DNA of 33,897 bases from an uncultured Clostridia bacterium. GTDB lineage: Bacteria; Bacillota; Clostridia; Oscillospirales; CAG-272. Positions within the stretch are counted from its first letter, which is position 1. Every line of letters begins with the position of its first letter. Below are positions 1 through 8,383 of this stretch, piece after piece. A program made the position numbers and the translations under genes. The stretch is from NCBI GenBank assembly GCA_947627475.1, contig CANQWE010000016.1, forward strand, positions 1 to 33,897. Reading direction: 5' to 3'. Under the pieces are notes generated by a model that did not search any database, was not told where the DNA came from, and saw only the letters and a list, made by a program, of their open reading frames with translations.

Positions 1-1895
1 ATTCCGTCTCCCTTTCAACTGCAAATCTTACATATCACGATATAAAATTCAATCTGCTGGATACCCCCGGATATCCTGATTTTGTGGGAGAAGAGCTGGA
101 AGGCATCCGGGCCGCCGACGCTTCCGTTATCCTGGTGGATGCAAAAACCGGAGTAGAAGTGGGGACAGAGCTGGCCTGGGAATACGCCTGCCGGGAAAAA
201 ATCCCCCGGGTATTTTTCATCAATAAATTTGACGATCCCCAGGCGGACTTTGCCAGAGTATTCCAGCAGCTGCGCGATGCGTTTGGTATCCGGGTCTGCC
301 CGGTGCTGATCCCCGCAAAAAAAGACGGCCAGATGGTGTTTGTCAATCTGGTAGAGCAAATGGCATATGTCTATGACGAGCGGGGCAAACGGACAGAAAT
401 GCCCATGGACAGTAATTTGTACGCCATTGTAGATCAGTACAGCCAGCAGTTTAACGAGGCCATCGCGGAAACCAGCGACGTGCTTATGGAGAAATTTTTT
501 GCAGAAGAAGAGATTACAAAGGAAGAAGCGGCTGAAGCCCTCCACGAGGGAATCATTTCCGGCAGCATCGTTCCCGTATACAGCGGCTCTGTGACCAAGC
601 TGTGGGGCGTGCGGGCCCTGATGACGTCTATCAAAGATTCCTTCCCCAGAGTCACTGCGAAAAAGACGGAACGAATTTTGGATGGGAATACAGTAAAGCC
701 CTACGAAATCGATCCGGATGGAGATTGTTCCCTGTTTATTTTTAAAACTGTGGCGGATCAGTTCGGCAAAATGTCCCTGTTTAAAGTGATGAGCGGGACC
801 CTGAAAAAGGATGCCCTTTTAACCAACGCCCGTACCGGGGCTGTGGAAAAAGCCGCACATATATATACGCTGTGCGGGAAAAAGCAAACGGAGGCGGACA
901 GTCTCTGCTGCGGCGATATCGGTATGCTGTCCAAGCTCTCCGACACTGCTACCAACGACACGCTGTACGCCAAGGTCCCCGTGCAGTATCAGGGAACCAC
1001 TTTCCCAAAGCCCTATATGACAAAGGCCCTGTCTGCGGCCGCAAAGGGGGACGAAGACAAAATTTCCACCGGTATCGCACGGCTGCTGGAAGAGGATCCA
1101 ACGCTGCAATATGTGAACAACGCGGAAACCAAGCAGCTTACCCTGTCCGGTATCTCGGACATTCACCTGGATGTGGTCCGCTCCCGGCTGAAGAATCGGT
1201 ACGGCACCAAGGTGGTCTATACAGATCCGAAAATCCCATACCGGGAAACCATCAAAAAGTCCGTGCAGGTGGAAGGAAAGCATAAGAAACAGTCCGGCGG
1301 GTCCGGTCAGTACGGGCATGTAAAAATCACCTTTTCGCCCGGCGTAGAAGAGGGACTTACCTTTACCCAGTCTGTTGTAGGCGGTACAGTTCCCAAGGGA
1401 TTCTACCCCGCAGTGGAAAAGGGCCTGTTGGAAGCTATGCAGAAAGGCGTGCTGGCAGGATACCCTGTGGTACACCTTGCAGCAGATCTGTTTGATGGCT
1501 CCTACCACGCGGTAGACTCCAATGAAATTTCCTTTAAGCTTGCGGCCAAACTGGCATATAAAAACGGGCTGCCTCAGGCAAATCCTGTTCTTCTGGAACC
1601 GGTGGGAGCGCTGCAAATCTCCGTTCCCGATTCCATGGTGGGAGATGTCATGGGAGATTTAAACAAACGCCGAGGAAGGGTAATGGGGATGAACCCGGAC
1701 GAAGACAGACACGGCTACACCATAGTGGAGGCAGAGGCGCCCGAGGCGGAAATGCAAGACTATACCATTGTTCTGCGGGCAATGACCCAGGGGCGCGGCA
1801 CGTATACGTATCAATTTGTACGGTATGAGGAAGTGCCTGCATCTGAAGCACAAAAGATTATTGCCGCGGCAAAAGTGCAGGCAGAGGAAGAGTAG
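1..1895 (+). CDS. EF-G-like translation factor GTPase, 5' end outside window
   Basis: The reading frame is open from position 3 to the TAG at 1893, giving about 630 residues; the P-loop lies off the left edge. The G3 motif reads DTPGYPDF, where housekeeping EF-G normally has DTPGHVDF, and the G4 motif is NKFD rather than NKMD. Downstream, EF-G domains II to V are recognisable, including GGSGQYGHVKI and the domain-IV/V stretch VPDSMVGDVMGDLNKRRGRV. The length left fits a full EF-G-size protein of about 690-700 residues. The YPDF/NKFD pair suggests the EF-G-like paralogue family (FusA2 type) rather than the main fusA, and no str-operon genes (rpsL, rpsG, tuf) are nearby. Its specific role is not known from sequence; ribosome-associated GTPase activity is the family expectation. 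A hairpin right after the stop suggests it ends its transcript here. Confidence 0.9.
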   Translation, partial: SVSLSTANLTYHDIKFNLLDTPGYPDFVGEELEGIRAADASVILVDAKTGVEVGTELAWEYACREKIPRVFFINKFDDPQADFARVFQQLRDAFGIRVCPVLIPAKKDGQMVFVNLVEQMAYVYDERGKRTEMPMDSNLYAIVDQYSQQFNEAIAETSDVLMEKFFAEEEITKEEAAEALHEGIISGSIVPVYSGSVTKLWGVRALMTSIKDSFPRVTAKKTERILDGNTVKPYEIDPDGDCSLFIFKTVADQFGKMSLFKVMSGTLKKDALLTNARTGAVEKAAHIYTLCGKKQTEADSLCCGDIGMLSKLSDTATNDTLYAKVPVQYQGTTFPKPYMTKALSAAAKGDEDKISTGIARLLEEDPTLQYVNNAETKQLTLSGISDIHLDVVRSRLKNRYGTKVVYTDPKIPYRETIKKSVQVEGKHKKQSGGSGQYGHVKITFSPGVEEGLTFTQSVVGGTVPKGFYPAVEKGLLEAMQKGVLAGYPVVHLAADLFDGSYHAVDSNEISFKLAAKLAYKNGLPQANPVLLEPVGALQISVPDSMVGDVMGDLNKRRGRVMGMNPDEDRHGYTIVEAEAPEAEMQDYTIVLRAMTQGRGTYTYQFVRYEEVPASEAQKIIAAAKVQAEEE

Positions 1896-1905
1896 TGCAA
1901 GTATA

Positions 1906-1932
1906 CCCCGTCAAACCGTCGGTTTGGCGGGG
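1906..1932 (+). terminator. Probable Rho-independent terminator of the EF-G-like gene
   Basis: A 12-bp stem (arms 1906-1917 and 1921-1932, one G-U pair) closes a 3-base loop 11 bases after the stop codon. The following tract is only moderately T-rich (catttgcttctctatttc), so termination may be imperfect. Confidence 0.7.
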
Positions 1933-1979
1933 CATTTGCTTCTCTATTTCATAAAGAAGCACACTTATGGAAACTGGGA

Positions 1980-2120
1980 AAGCATTGGCAAATACCTTAC
2001 CGTCTCTCCTACGGCGCACCTCCCCTTATACAGGGGAGACACAAAACATAACCCCCTTGTGGGCGGTTCCTTAGGAACCGCTGGAGCGCTGGCGGTCTTG
2101 CCGCCGGGGGATTGTGCTCA
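1980..2120. repeat. Structured intergenic element, repeat-like
   Basis: This part of the 343-bp gene-free gap (1896-2238) holds several nested palindromes: CTCCCC/GGGGAG at 2020-2025 and 2033-2038; a perfect 8-bp hairpin GCGGTTCC/GGAACCGC at 2063-2070 and 2074-2081; GGCGG/CCGCC at 2091-2095 and 2101-2105; and an outer CCCCC/GGGGG pair at 2052-2056 and 2106-2110. No convincing reading frame fits it. The style resembles the degenerate palindromic intergenic repeats common in Oscillospiraceae genomes; copy number cannot be tested here. A weaker stretch with a CTCCC/GGGAG palindrome lies at 13418-13482. Confidence 0.45.
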
Positions 2121-2150
2121 TTCCAGGATTTTTTGATCCACTTTATTCAT

Positions 2151-2180
2151 AAAAAAATGCCCCGGTAAAACCGGGGCATT
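2151..2180 (-). terminator. Rho-independent terminator of the sugar ABC ATPase gene
   Basis: Perfect 10-bp stem (2156-2165 with 2171-2180) and 5-base loop. Read on the minus strand it is followed by a run of seven T, so it terminates the gene at 2239-3351. It lacks a T run in the plus direction. Confidence 0.9.
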
Positions 2181-2238
2181 TCCTCTTACAAAAGGGGGAA
2201 ACTGGAATTATACGTTTTCGTAAGACAAGCCGTTATCA

Positions 2239-3351
2239 TCAGTGAATGATGAAGTGCTCGGTATCCTTGTCAAACAGGTGAATTCTGGAAGCATCAAATG
2301 CAACACGGATTACGTCTCCGGCCCTTGCCTTGGAACGGCTGGATACCCGCGCAATCATGTTCTGCTCTTCACTCACCAGATACAGATAAATTTCTGCACC
2401 CATTAGCTCAGTAACTTCAACATCTGTTTCAACAATGCTGTCCGGCATAGCGCTGAGATACCGCTCTTCGTCATGAATGTCCTCAGGACGGATACCCATA
2501 ATTACTTCTTTGCCGATATAATCCTTTAGAATAGGATTGTTTGCCTTTTCAGCAGGCAGCTTGATGGTATTAGGACCAAAGGACAGGAAGTACTGACCCT
2601 TTTCCTCCTCCAGCACACTCTCAATAAAGTTCATCTGGGGGGTTCCGATAAAGCCAGCAACAAACAGGTTGACAGGATAATCATACAGATTTTGAGGGGT
2701 ATCTACCTGCTGGATCAGACCGTCTTTCATAACCACGATCCGGGTAGCCATTGTCATAGCCTCTGTCTGGTCATGCGTTACATATACGAAGGTAGTTGCA
2801 ATTCTCTGGTGGATCTTGGTAAGCTCGGTTCTCATGGTTGCACGGAGCTTTGCGTCCAGGTTGGACAGCGGCTCGTCAAGGAGGAAGACCATGGGCTTAC
2901 GTACAATGGCGCGGCCCAGCGCAACACGCTGCTTCTGACCACCGGACAGAGCCTTGGGCTTTCTGTCTAGAAGGTGGGTGATTTCCAGGATACGGGCAGC
3001 CTCTTCCACACGGCGCTTGATTTCTTCCTTCGGGGTTTTGCGCAGCTTAAGACCGAACGCCATATTGTCAAATACGGTCATATGGGGATACAGCGCGTAG
3101 TTCTGGAACACCATGGCGATGTCTCTGTCCTTGGGCGCTACGTCGTTGACCAGCTTTTCGCCGATGAACATTTCGCCCTCGGTGATTTCCTCCAGACCTG
3201 CGATCATACGCAGGGTTGTGGTCTTACCGCATCCGGAAGGACCAACCAGGATCAAAAACTCCTTGTCTTTGATTTCAAGGCAAAAGTCAGATACGGCTGT
3301 AACACCGCCGGGATATTTTTTATAAATATGTTTCAGGGATAAGCTTGCCAT
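2239..3351 (-). CDS. ugpC: Sugar ABC transporter ATP-binding protein (UgpC/MsmX/MalK type)
   Basis: A 370-residue CUT1-family ATPase that would energise one or more oligosaccharide or glycerol-phosphate importers at the inner face of the membrane. Visible motifs are Walker A GPSGCGKTT (residues 37-45), Q-loop VFQNYALYPH (81-90), signature LSGGQKQR (135-142), Walker B VFLLDEP (155-161) and the switch histidine in VTHDQ (193). Residues from about 240 to the end form the TOBE/OB regulatory region typical of MalK/MsmX. The ATG has an excellent AAGGAGG eight bases upstream. No permease or solute-binding gene is adjacent, which fits the MsmX pattern of one shared ATPase serving several remote transporters. 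It is transcribed alone from its own promoter and has a strong terminator. Confidence 0.95.
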   Translation of the reverse strand: MASLSLKHIYKKYPGGVTAVSDFCLEIKDKEFLILVGPSGCGKTTTLRMIAGLEEITEGEMFIGEKLVNDVAPKDRDIAMVFQNYALYPHMTVFDNMAFGLKLRKTPKEEIKRRVEEAARILEITHLLDRKPKALSGGQKQRVALGRAIVRKPMVFLLDEPLSNLDAKLRATMRTELTKIHQRIATTFVYVTHDQTEAMTMATRIVVMKDGLIQQVDTPQNLYDYPVNLFVAGFIGTPQMNFIESVLEEEKGQYFLSFGPNTIKLPAEKANNPILKDYIGKEVIMGIRPEDIHDEERYLSAMPDSIVETDVEVTELMGAEIYLYLVSEEQNMIARVSSRSKARAGDVIRVAFDASRIHLFDKDTEHFIIH

Positions 3352-3407
3352 TTATTCATCCTCCTTGGCAGGTTGCGTGCGGCAGTGCCGCAATTTTTCT
3401 AAGCTAT

Positions 3408-3436
3408 ATTATATCAGCATTTTTACCGGATTGAAA
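3408..3436 (-). promoter_or_regulatory. Sigma-A promoter of the ugpC-like gene
   Basis: On the minus strand there is a TATAAT -10 (3408-3413) with an extended TG just upstream, 17 bases from a weak TTTCAA -35 (3431-3436). The leader is about 50 bases and contains a small GC-rich palindrome at 3379-3391. The rest of the 3352-3543 gap shows nothing else that I can name. Confidence 0.7.
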
Positions 3437-3543
3437 GAGGGTTTTCATCCAAAATTCCTTTTCGCCCTTTGTGCAATTTGTCCGGTCCGTTCACAAACAT
3501 TCCAAAAAAAATACGAATTTCGATTATATTTTTTCTAATTTTA

Positions 3544-4542
3544 TTAGAATTTTGTTTGTGCTATGGCGCAGATTAGATCCCGGCACGCCTGTATATCCTT
3601 GCTATCCGCCATCTCTACCCCGGAGTGACAATAACGAAGCGGAATGGAAACACAGCCGGCCCGGCAGCCGGCCCCGGCCAACTGCAGGGCGGCGGTATCG
3701 GATCCTCCTGCAGTTAAAATCTCCTTTTGGTAGGAGATCCCCTTCTCCTCTGCAATTCTTGCCATTTTTTCCGCGAGATATCCATCGCAGATCACACTTT
3801 TATCCTGTAATTTTATCGCCGCACCTTTTCCAAGAGAAACGGCCATAGGCTTTGCCCCTTTTGTGTCCCCCGTAAGGGTCACGTCCACAGCAATGCCAAA
3901 ATCGGGTTCTGCTTGGAACGCCGCCGTACGCGCACCCCGCAGGCCGACTTCTTCCTGTACGGAGAAAACAAATGTAATATCGTTCTGAAAAGACGCTGCA
4001 TCTCCCGCCGCACTCATCAGGATCGCACATCCCAGCTTGTCGTCTAGGGGGTGGCCGCAGATTCTGCCTCCGGCCAGAGAAACCATACTGCTTTCCAAGG
4101 CAAAGCAGTCTCCGACTTTTACAAGGCAGGATGCTGCTTCCCGGCTTTTTGCACCGATGTCTACTACAAAAGCGTCCCCCTTGTAGTCCTCAGGCTTAGT
4201 CCCCTCTTCAGGGATCAACACCCCATAGCGGCCGTTTTCAAAGACCACCTTGGAATAGGCGGCCGCATGAAAATCGATGCCTCCCACCGGCGCGCACCGA
4301 AGGTATCCATCTTCCTCAATAAACGTGACAATAAAACCGATTTCATCCATGTGGGCGCAAAACAAAAGCTTTTTGCCCTCTCCCCTTTTGCGGCAGAGCA
4401 CATTGCCCAGTGCGTCTGTCTCCACCGTATCAAAATAAGGCTGCATCTCCCCGGCGATATATTCTCCAAGGCGTGCTTCCCTGCCGGATACGGAAGGGAT
4501 CTGCAGCAGTTTTTTCAAAATTGTACGCATTTTCGTCTCCAT
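3544..4542 (-). CDS. M42 family metallopeptidase, paralogue A
   Basis: A dinuclear-metal aminopeptidase of family M42 (FrvX/PepA-TET type), expected to trim N-terminal residues from peptides in the cytoplasm as a large oligomer. With the ATG at 4542 it has 332 residues; the metal and catalytic set is complete: H64 and D66 in AHMDEIGF, D167 in PLDDK, the catalytic pair E197-E198 in QEEVG, D220 in IAVDVT, and H306 in RYCHSG. Start choice is uncertain: a GTG at 4569 has no ribosome site; ATG 4542 has AAGGA four bases away; ATG 4530 has GGAG six bases away. It is the last of three M42 genes after murD, 84 bases downstream of paralogue B. The three differ clearly in sequence, so specificity has probably diverged. 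Confidence 0.92.
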   Translation of the reverse strand: METKMRTILKKLLQIPSVSGREARLGEYIAGEMQPYFDTVETDALGNVLCRKRGEGKKLLFCAHMDEIGFIVTFIEEDGYLRCAPVGGIDFHAAAYSKVVFENGRYGVLIPEEGTKPEDYKGDAFVVDIGAKSREAASCLVKVGDCFALESSMVSLAGGRICGHPLDDKLGCAILMSAAGDAASFQNDITFVFSVQEEVGLRGARTAAFQAEPDFGIAVDVTLTGDTKGAKPMAVSLGKGAAIKLQDKSVICDGYLAEKMARIAEEKGISYQKEILTAGGSDTAALQLAGAGCRAGCVSIPLRYCHSGVEMADSKDIQACRDLICAIAQTKF

Positions 4543-4626
4543 GCTTTCCTTCGCTTTGTGCCTTGGCACAAAGCAGGCGTAAAAAAGTGTACTTACAACT
4601 TCCTATGTTGTATTTTTCACGCTCTC

Positions 4627-5721
4627 TTACTTCTTTTCGCCGCACAAACGGTTGATCACAGCCATAGCGAGCTGCTCGATAGATACTATATCTTTTTTGG
4701 CCACCACATTGGAAGCCGTATGAATATACCGGGCCGGCGCACTGATGGCGGCGCACCGCACACCGGTCCGGGACTTGTGGATGTGCGCCGCGTCGTTTCC
4801 GCCGGACACATATTGCTTAATCTGACAGGGGATGTTTTCCTCCCGTGCCGTCTGCAAAATCCAATCGGTAAAGGGCCGATCGTAAATGGTGCTTCGGTCC
4901 ATAAGGGAAACTGCGCCTCCCATACCTAAACGGGCCACTTGCCGGTATTCACTGGTGCCGGATATATCCCCGGCGGCTGTTGCCTCAAAAACGATGGCAT
5001 AATCCGGGTCGATCTTATACGCGGCTGTACGGGCGCCGGAAATGCCCAGCTCCTCCCGGCAGGTAAAGGCAAAATACAAATCGCAGCAGGGGCAGATCTC
5101 CCGTTCATATACCTGCCGCATCACGCTGCATAAAACGGCACAGCCAAGCCGATCGTCCAAAGCCTTGCCTTTGATATAGCCGTCATCCATGCCAAAGGAG
5201 ATAAAATCACTCTCAAAGGTGCCGAAGTCCCCTACATGCACCATTTCTTCCGCCGCCTGCCGGCTTTCCGCGCCGATATCTACATACAGCTCGTCTATAT
5301 CCAGCGCATTGTCCCGGTCTTCGCTTTTGATAAGGTGCAAAGGCTTTACGCCAAACACGCCCCGCACCTGGGATGCCGCGCTGCCCACCCAAACACGCCG
5401 TCCGGCAAGCACCCGTGTGTCGCTGCCGCACATGGAAGCAATTTTCAAAAGTCCCTCCTCCGTAATGGATCGGACCATAAATCCTACTTCGTCCATATGG
5501 CAGGACAGCATGAGCCGACGGGGCGCCACCGGGCCGGGCACTGCGGCGCCTGTGCCCCGGATCCGCGCCAGAACGCCCCCCATGGGATCCGGCAGGATCT
5601 CATCGCAGTACATGGCGATATGGGCACGGATCGTATCTGCAACGGCCTCCTCACAGCCGGAGGGACCAAAGGTGCAGGACAGTTCTTCTAAAAGGGATAG
5701 GGTTGTCCAATTCTGTTTCAT
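4627..5721 (-). CDS. M42 family metallopeptidase, paralogue B
   Basis: A 364-residue M42 aminopeptidase, the longest of the three tandem copies. Ligands and catalytic residues are H75 and D77 in SCHMDEVGF, D189 in ALDDR, E223-E224 in REELG, an acidic ligand that is Glu (E246 in VFEATAAGD) where paralogues A and C have Asp, and H334 in RYIHTAS. The Glu form at this position occurs in a subset of M42 enzymes and may tune metal or substrate preference. The ATG overlaps the TGA of the upstream paralogue C (ATGA), and GGGAGG lies about nine bases upstream, so translation is probably coupled. Cytoplasmic peptide turnover or recycling is the likely role; the substrate cannot be read from sequence. 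Confidence 0.93.
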   Translation of the reverse strand: MKQNWTTLSLLEELSCTFGPSGCEEAVADTIRAHIAMYCDEILPDPMGGVLARIRGTGAAVPGPVAPRRLMLSCHMDEVGFMVRSITEEGLLKIASMCGSDTRVLAGRRVWVGSAASQVRGVFGVKPLHLIKSEDRDNALDIDELYVDIGAESRQAAEEMVHVGDFGTFESDFISFGMDDGYIKGKALDDRLGCAVLCSVMRQVYEREICPCCDLYFAFTCREELGISGARTAAYKIDPDYAIVFEATAAGDISGTSEYRQVARLGMGGAVSLMDRSTIYDRPFTDWILQTAREENIPCQIKQYVSGGNDAAHIHKSRTGVRCAAISAPARYIHTASNVVAKKDIVSIEQLAMAVINRLCGEKK

Positions 5722-6758
5722 GGATGCAGGCCTCCCTCCCCTGCGGCGGCAGCAAACAAAGCAGCCGCATGTTCTATATCCACAGTATCCACAGTCTCAT
5801 TATAGGTATGCATAGAGGTGATAGGCACGCTGACCACCGCCGTGGGAATGCCCGCTCCCACAAGGGAAAGCATGGTGGCATTGGTACCGGTATCACAGGC
5901 GTCCACACAGGTCTGGCAGGGAATGTCCCGCAGCCCGCAAAGCTGCAGCAATCCCTCTGTCAGCCTGCGATCTGTCACTGCAGACAGGGACAGTACCGGA
6001 CCGGCCCCCATTTTCCCGCTTTCGTCTTCCCGCACTCCCCAAGCGGCTGCAAAGGTCACATCGGTCACAATGGCCGCATCCGGCCGGATACGGTACGCGG
6101 CGGCGCTGCATCCGGACGCCATTCCCACCTCTTCTCTGGCGGATAGGGTGACGTACAGATCCCATGCCATATCCTCTTTTTTCACCATAGCCGCCCCCAG
6201 AACCGCGGCGGCACAGCAGGCCTTGTTGTCCATACTGCGCCCGCAGATTCTGGATCCCAGAAGAGACGCGGTCTTTTCATAAAAGCCCACAGGCGTGCCG
6301 ATATCCACTAGGCTGCGCAGTGTTTCCCCATCATAGCCGGTGTCGATGAGCAGGTCCTCGATTTTCGGCGTTTTTTTGTGATCCCCGGCCTTTTGCAGAT
6401 GGGGCGGTACCGCGCCGATCACGCCATACAAGGTCTCTTTCCCATAAATCAGCACTTCTGCTGCCGGCAGGATCCGCCGGTCCAGCCCACCGATGGATAC
6501 CACCCGAAGAAAGCCCTCTTCTGTGATATCCCGAACCATCATGCCGATTTCATCAAAGTGTGCATCTAAAAGCAGTTTTGGAGCATTCTCCCTTCCGCTT
6601 CTCTTTACAAATATATGGGTGCCGGAGGGATCTGGTATATATTCGTCAAAATATGGCTGTAGGAGGGAACAAAGCGCCTCCCGTCCCCGCTCCTCCTGTC
6701 CGGATATGGACATAATAGAAGCAAGGGACGCCACCAATTCTTTGGTATCAGGATACAT
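5718..6758 (-). CDS. M42 family metallopeptidase, paralogue C
   Basis: A 346-residue M42 aminopeptidase, the first of three tandem copies, starting 15 bases after murD. The metal site is preserved although its motifs are the most divergent: H67 and D69 in DAHFDEIG, D177 in SMDNK, E209-E210 in AREEVG, D233 in VTDVTF and H317 in SMHTYN. GGGAG lies seven bases before the ATG. Its place directly behind murD in one transcript could link it to cell-wall peptide salvage, but many M42 genes sit by chance beside unrelated housekeeping genes, so this is only inference. Its stop overlaps the next gene by four bases. Confidence 0.92.
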   Translation of the reverse strand: MYPDTKELVASLASIMSISGQEERGREALCSLLQPYFDEYIPDPSGTHIFVKRSGRENAPKLLLDAHFDEIGMMVRDITEEGFLRVVSIGGLDRRILPAAEVLIYGKETLYGVIGAVPPHLQKAGDHKKTPKIEDLLIDTGYDGETLRSLVDIGTPVGFYEKTASLLGSRICGRSMDNKACCAAAVLGAAMVKKEDMAWDLYVTLSAREEVGMASGCSAAAYRIRPDAAIVTDVTFAAAWGVREDESGKMGAGPVLSLSAVTDRRLTEGLLQLCGLRDIPCQTCVDACDTGTNATMLSLVGAGIPTAVVSVPITSMHTYNETVDTVDIEHAAALFAAAAGEGGLHP

Positions 6759-6773
6759 GCATATACTCCCATC

Positions 6774-8201
6774 TCAAAGAGAATTTACAATTTCACAAAA
6801 ACGCTCCCCGCGTTTTTCAAAGTTTGCAAACGCGTCAAAGCTTGCGCAGGCCGGGGACAACAGTACCGCGTCTCCAGGCTGGGCGCTGGACGCAGCAGCG
6901 CGCACTGCCTCTGTAAAATCTGGTTTGCAGAGCAATTCAATCCCACTGGCTGCAAATCCAGGCTCTTCCAAAATCGCTGCTTTTATTTTCTCCATGGTTG
7001 CACCAGTCAATACAACTGTTTTGATATTTCCGTGAGAAATCAGTGCCCGGGCTAAGGGCGCAAAGGGAATCTGCTTATCATAACCGCCGCAGATAATGCG
7101 GATAGGGCAGGTATGTGCGGAAATGGCCGCAGCAGTTCTGGTAGGGGAGGAGTCAATGGAGGAATTATAATACCGCACACCCCCAAGCTCCCGAACCAGC
7201 TCCATGCGATGCCGCACGCCGCCAAAGGTTTTTGCAACATGCTCTGCCGCCTGGGCCAAAGCAGACGGGTCACTGTCGGTGAGCGCCCATACTGCAGCCA
7301 CCGCGGTAGAATAGTTTTCCAAATTATGCGCCCCGACAAGCAGGATTACATCTGCGTCAAAGAGGGGATATTCCCTGCCTGCCTTACTGTCGTACAGGGT
7401 GACACGGCCATCTTTGGGATATACGCCCCCCGCCTGGGTTTGCAGAAACGGCTGGGGAATAGGGCTGCGGGAAAACCATACCACCGGCGCGCTGCATGTC
7501 TCTCCCAAGGTGCGGCACACGCTGTCGTCATAGTTCAGCACTGCCCTGTGGCAGCCGGCAAGAATTTTTGCCTTTGCTTCAATGTATTCGTCCATTCCGG
7601 TGTGCCAGTTTAAATGATTGGGCGTCACATTTTTGATCACCGCCACTGTGGGCGCCGTATTAATACTCATAAGCTGGAAGCTGGACAGCTCCGCCGCCAC
7701 GGCATCTGACGGCTGCATATCATTGATCCGGTGGAGCAACGGCTCTCCGATATTTCCCCCCAGAAACACCCTTCGGTCTGCCGGACCAAGTCCCTCCAAA
7801 ATCTTGCTGATCAGCGTGGTGGTGGTGCTTTTGCCGTCGCTTCCTGTCACGCCCACCACCGGACAGGGAGCGTAATCCAGAAACATCTCCATCTCCGAAG
7901 TAATGATGCAGCCCCTATCCTGCGCCTGTAAAAGCTGTGGCAGATCGGGACGGAATCCCGGGGATCGAAACAGAAAGTCCCCTTTTATATTTTCCAGATA
8001 ATCCTCGCCCAAAATCATTTTGGCCCCCATATCCCGCAGGCACTTCCCCGCCTCGCCCAGGGCCTGCAGTTCCTTACGGTCTCGGACGATCAAATGAGCG
8101 CCCGCCTCAATCAGCACCTTTGCTAAGGGCATATTGGATATCCCTGCTCCCAAAAGCACCACCGTTTTGCCTGCAAACATTTTTTGAAAATCAAAGCTCA
8201 T
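6774..8201 (-). CDS. murD: UDP-N-acetylmuramoylalanine--D-glutamate ligase
   Basis: MurD adds D-glutamate to UDP-MurNAc-L-alanine in the cytoplasmic phase of peptidoglycan synthesis, using ATP. At 475 residues it is slightly longer than typical MurD (about 440-460). The N-terminal Rossmann-like domain starts with VVLLGAGISNMPLA; the ATP loop is GVTGSDGKSTTTT (residues 117-129), the SDGKS variant familiar from clostridial MurD; NVTPNHLNWH and the C-terminal ligase domain (YNSSIDSSPTRT, CGGYDK) follow. The ATG at 8201 has AGGGGG six bases upstream. It is the promoter-proximal gene of an operon with three M42 peptidases; no other mur, mraY or fts gene is adjacent, so it lies outside a dcw cluster. 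Confidence 0.96.
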   Translation of the reverse strand: MSFDFQKMFAGKTVVLLGAGISNMPLAKVLIEAGAHLIVRDRKELQALGEAGKCLRDMGAKMILGEDYLENIKGDFLFRSPGFRPDLPQLLQAQDRGCIITSEMEMFLDYAPCPVVGVTGSDGKSTTTTLISKILEGLGPADRRVFLGGNIGEPLLHRINDMQPSDAVAAELSSFQLMSINTAPTVAVIKNVTPNHLNWHTGMDEYIEAKAKILAGCHRAVLNYDDSVCRTLGETCSAPVVWFSRSPIPQPFLQTQAGGVYPKDGRVTLYDSKAGREYPLFDADVILLVGAHNLENYSTAVAAVWALTDSDPSALAQAAEHVAKTFGGVRHRMELVRELGGVRYYNSSIDSSPTRTAAAISAHTCPIRIICGGYDKQIPFAPLARALISHGNIKTVVLTGATMEKIKAAILEEPGFAASGIELLCKPDFTEAVRAAASSAQPGDAVLLSPACASFDAFANFEKRGERFCEIVNSL

Positions 8202-8236
8202 ATGGATCCCCCTACTTCACAAAGCATTTCTTCATC

Positions 8237-8265
8237 ATTATATACCGAATGTGAAAAATATGCAA
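8237..8265 (-). promoter_or_regulatory. Sigma-A promoter of the murD-M42 operon
   Basis: Minus-strand TTGCAT (8260-8265) and TATAAT (8237-8242) are separated by exactly 17 bases, leaving a leader of about 30 bases before the murD ATG. Confidence 0.8.
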
Positions 8266-8293
8266 CTAAGTCCTGGAACTTGATTCGTTTATC

Positions 8294-8322
8294 TTTACAA
8301 AGGCAAAATAATTTGGTACAAT
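8294..8322 (+). promoter_or_regulatory. Sigma-A promoter of the yybS-gdpP-rplI-dnaB operon
   Basis: TTTACA (8294-8299) and TACAAT (8317-8322) with a 17-base spacer, followed by a leader of about 55 bases ending in a GAGAGGAGG ribosome site. It is back-to-back with the murD promoter. Confidence 0.8.
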
Positions 8323-8383
8323 AATTTTATCTATTACCTAATTTACCGATTTTCTCTTTGGTAAATGAGAGGAGGCAGCGTAT

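Noticed and set aside
819..1616. Long minus-strand frame inside the EF-G-like gene
   Set aside because: Antisense shadow of a conserved coding region; no promoter, ribosome site or recognisable domain.
3533..3549. AT-rich palindrome at the end of M42 paralogue A as a terminator
   Set aside because: Stem contains almost only A-T pairs, overlaps the stop codon, and lacks a T run in the direction of transcription.
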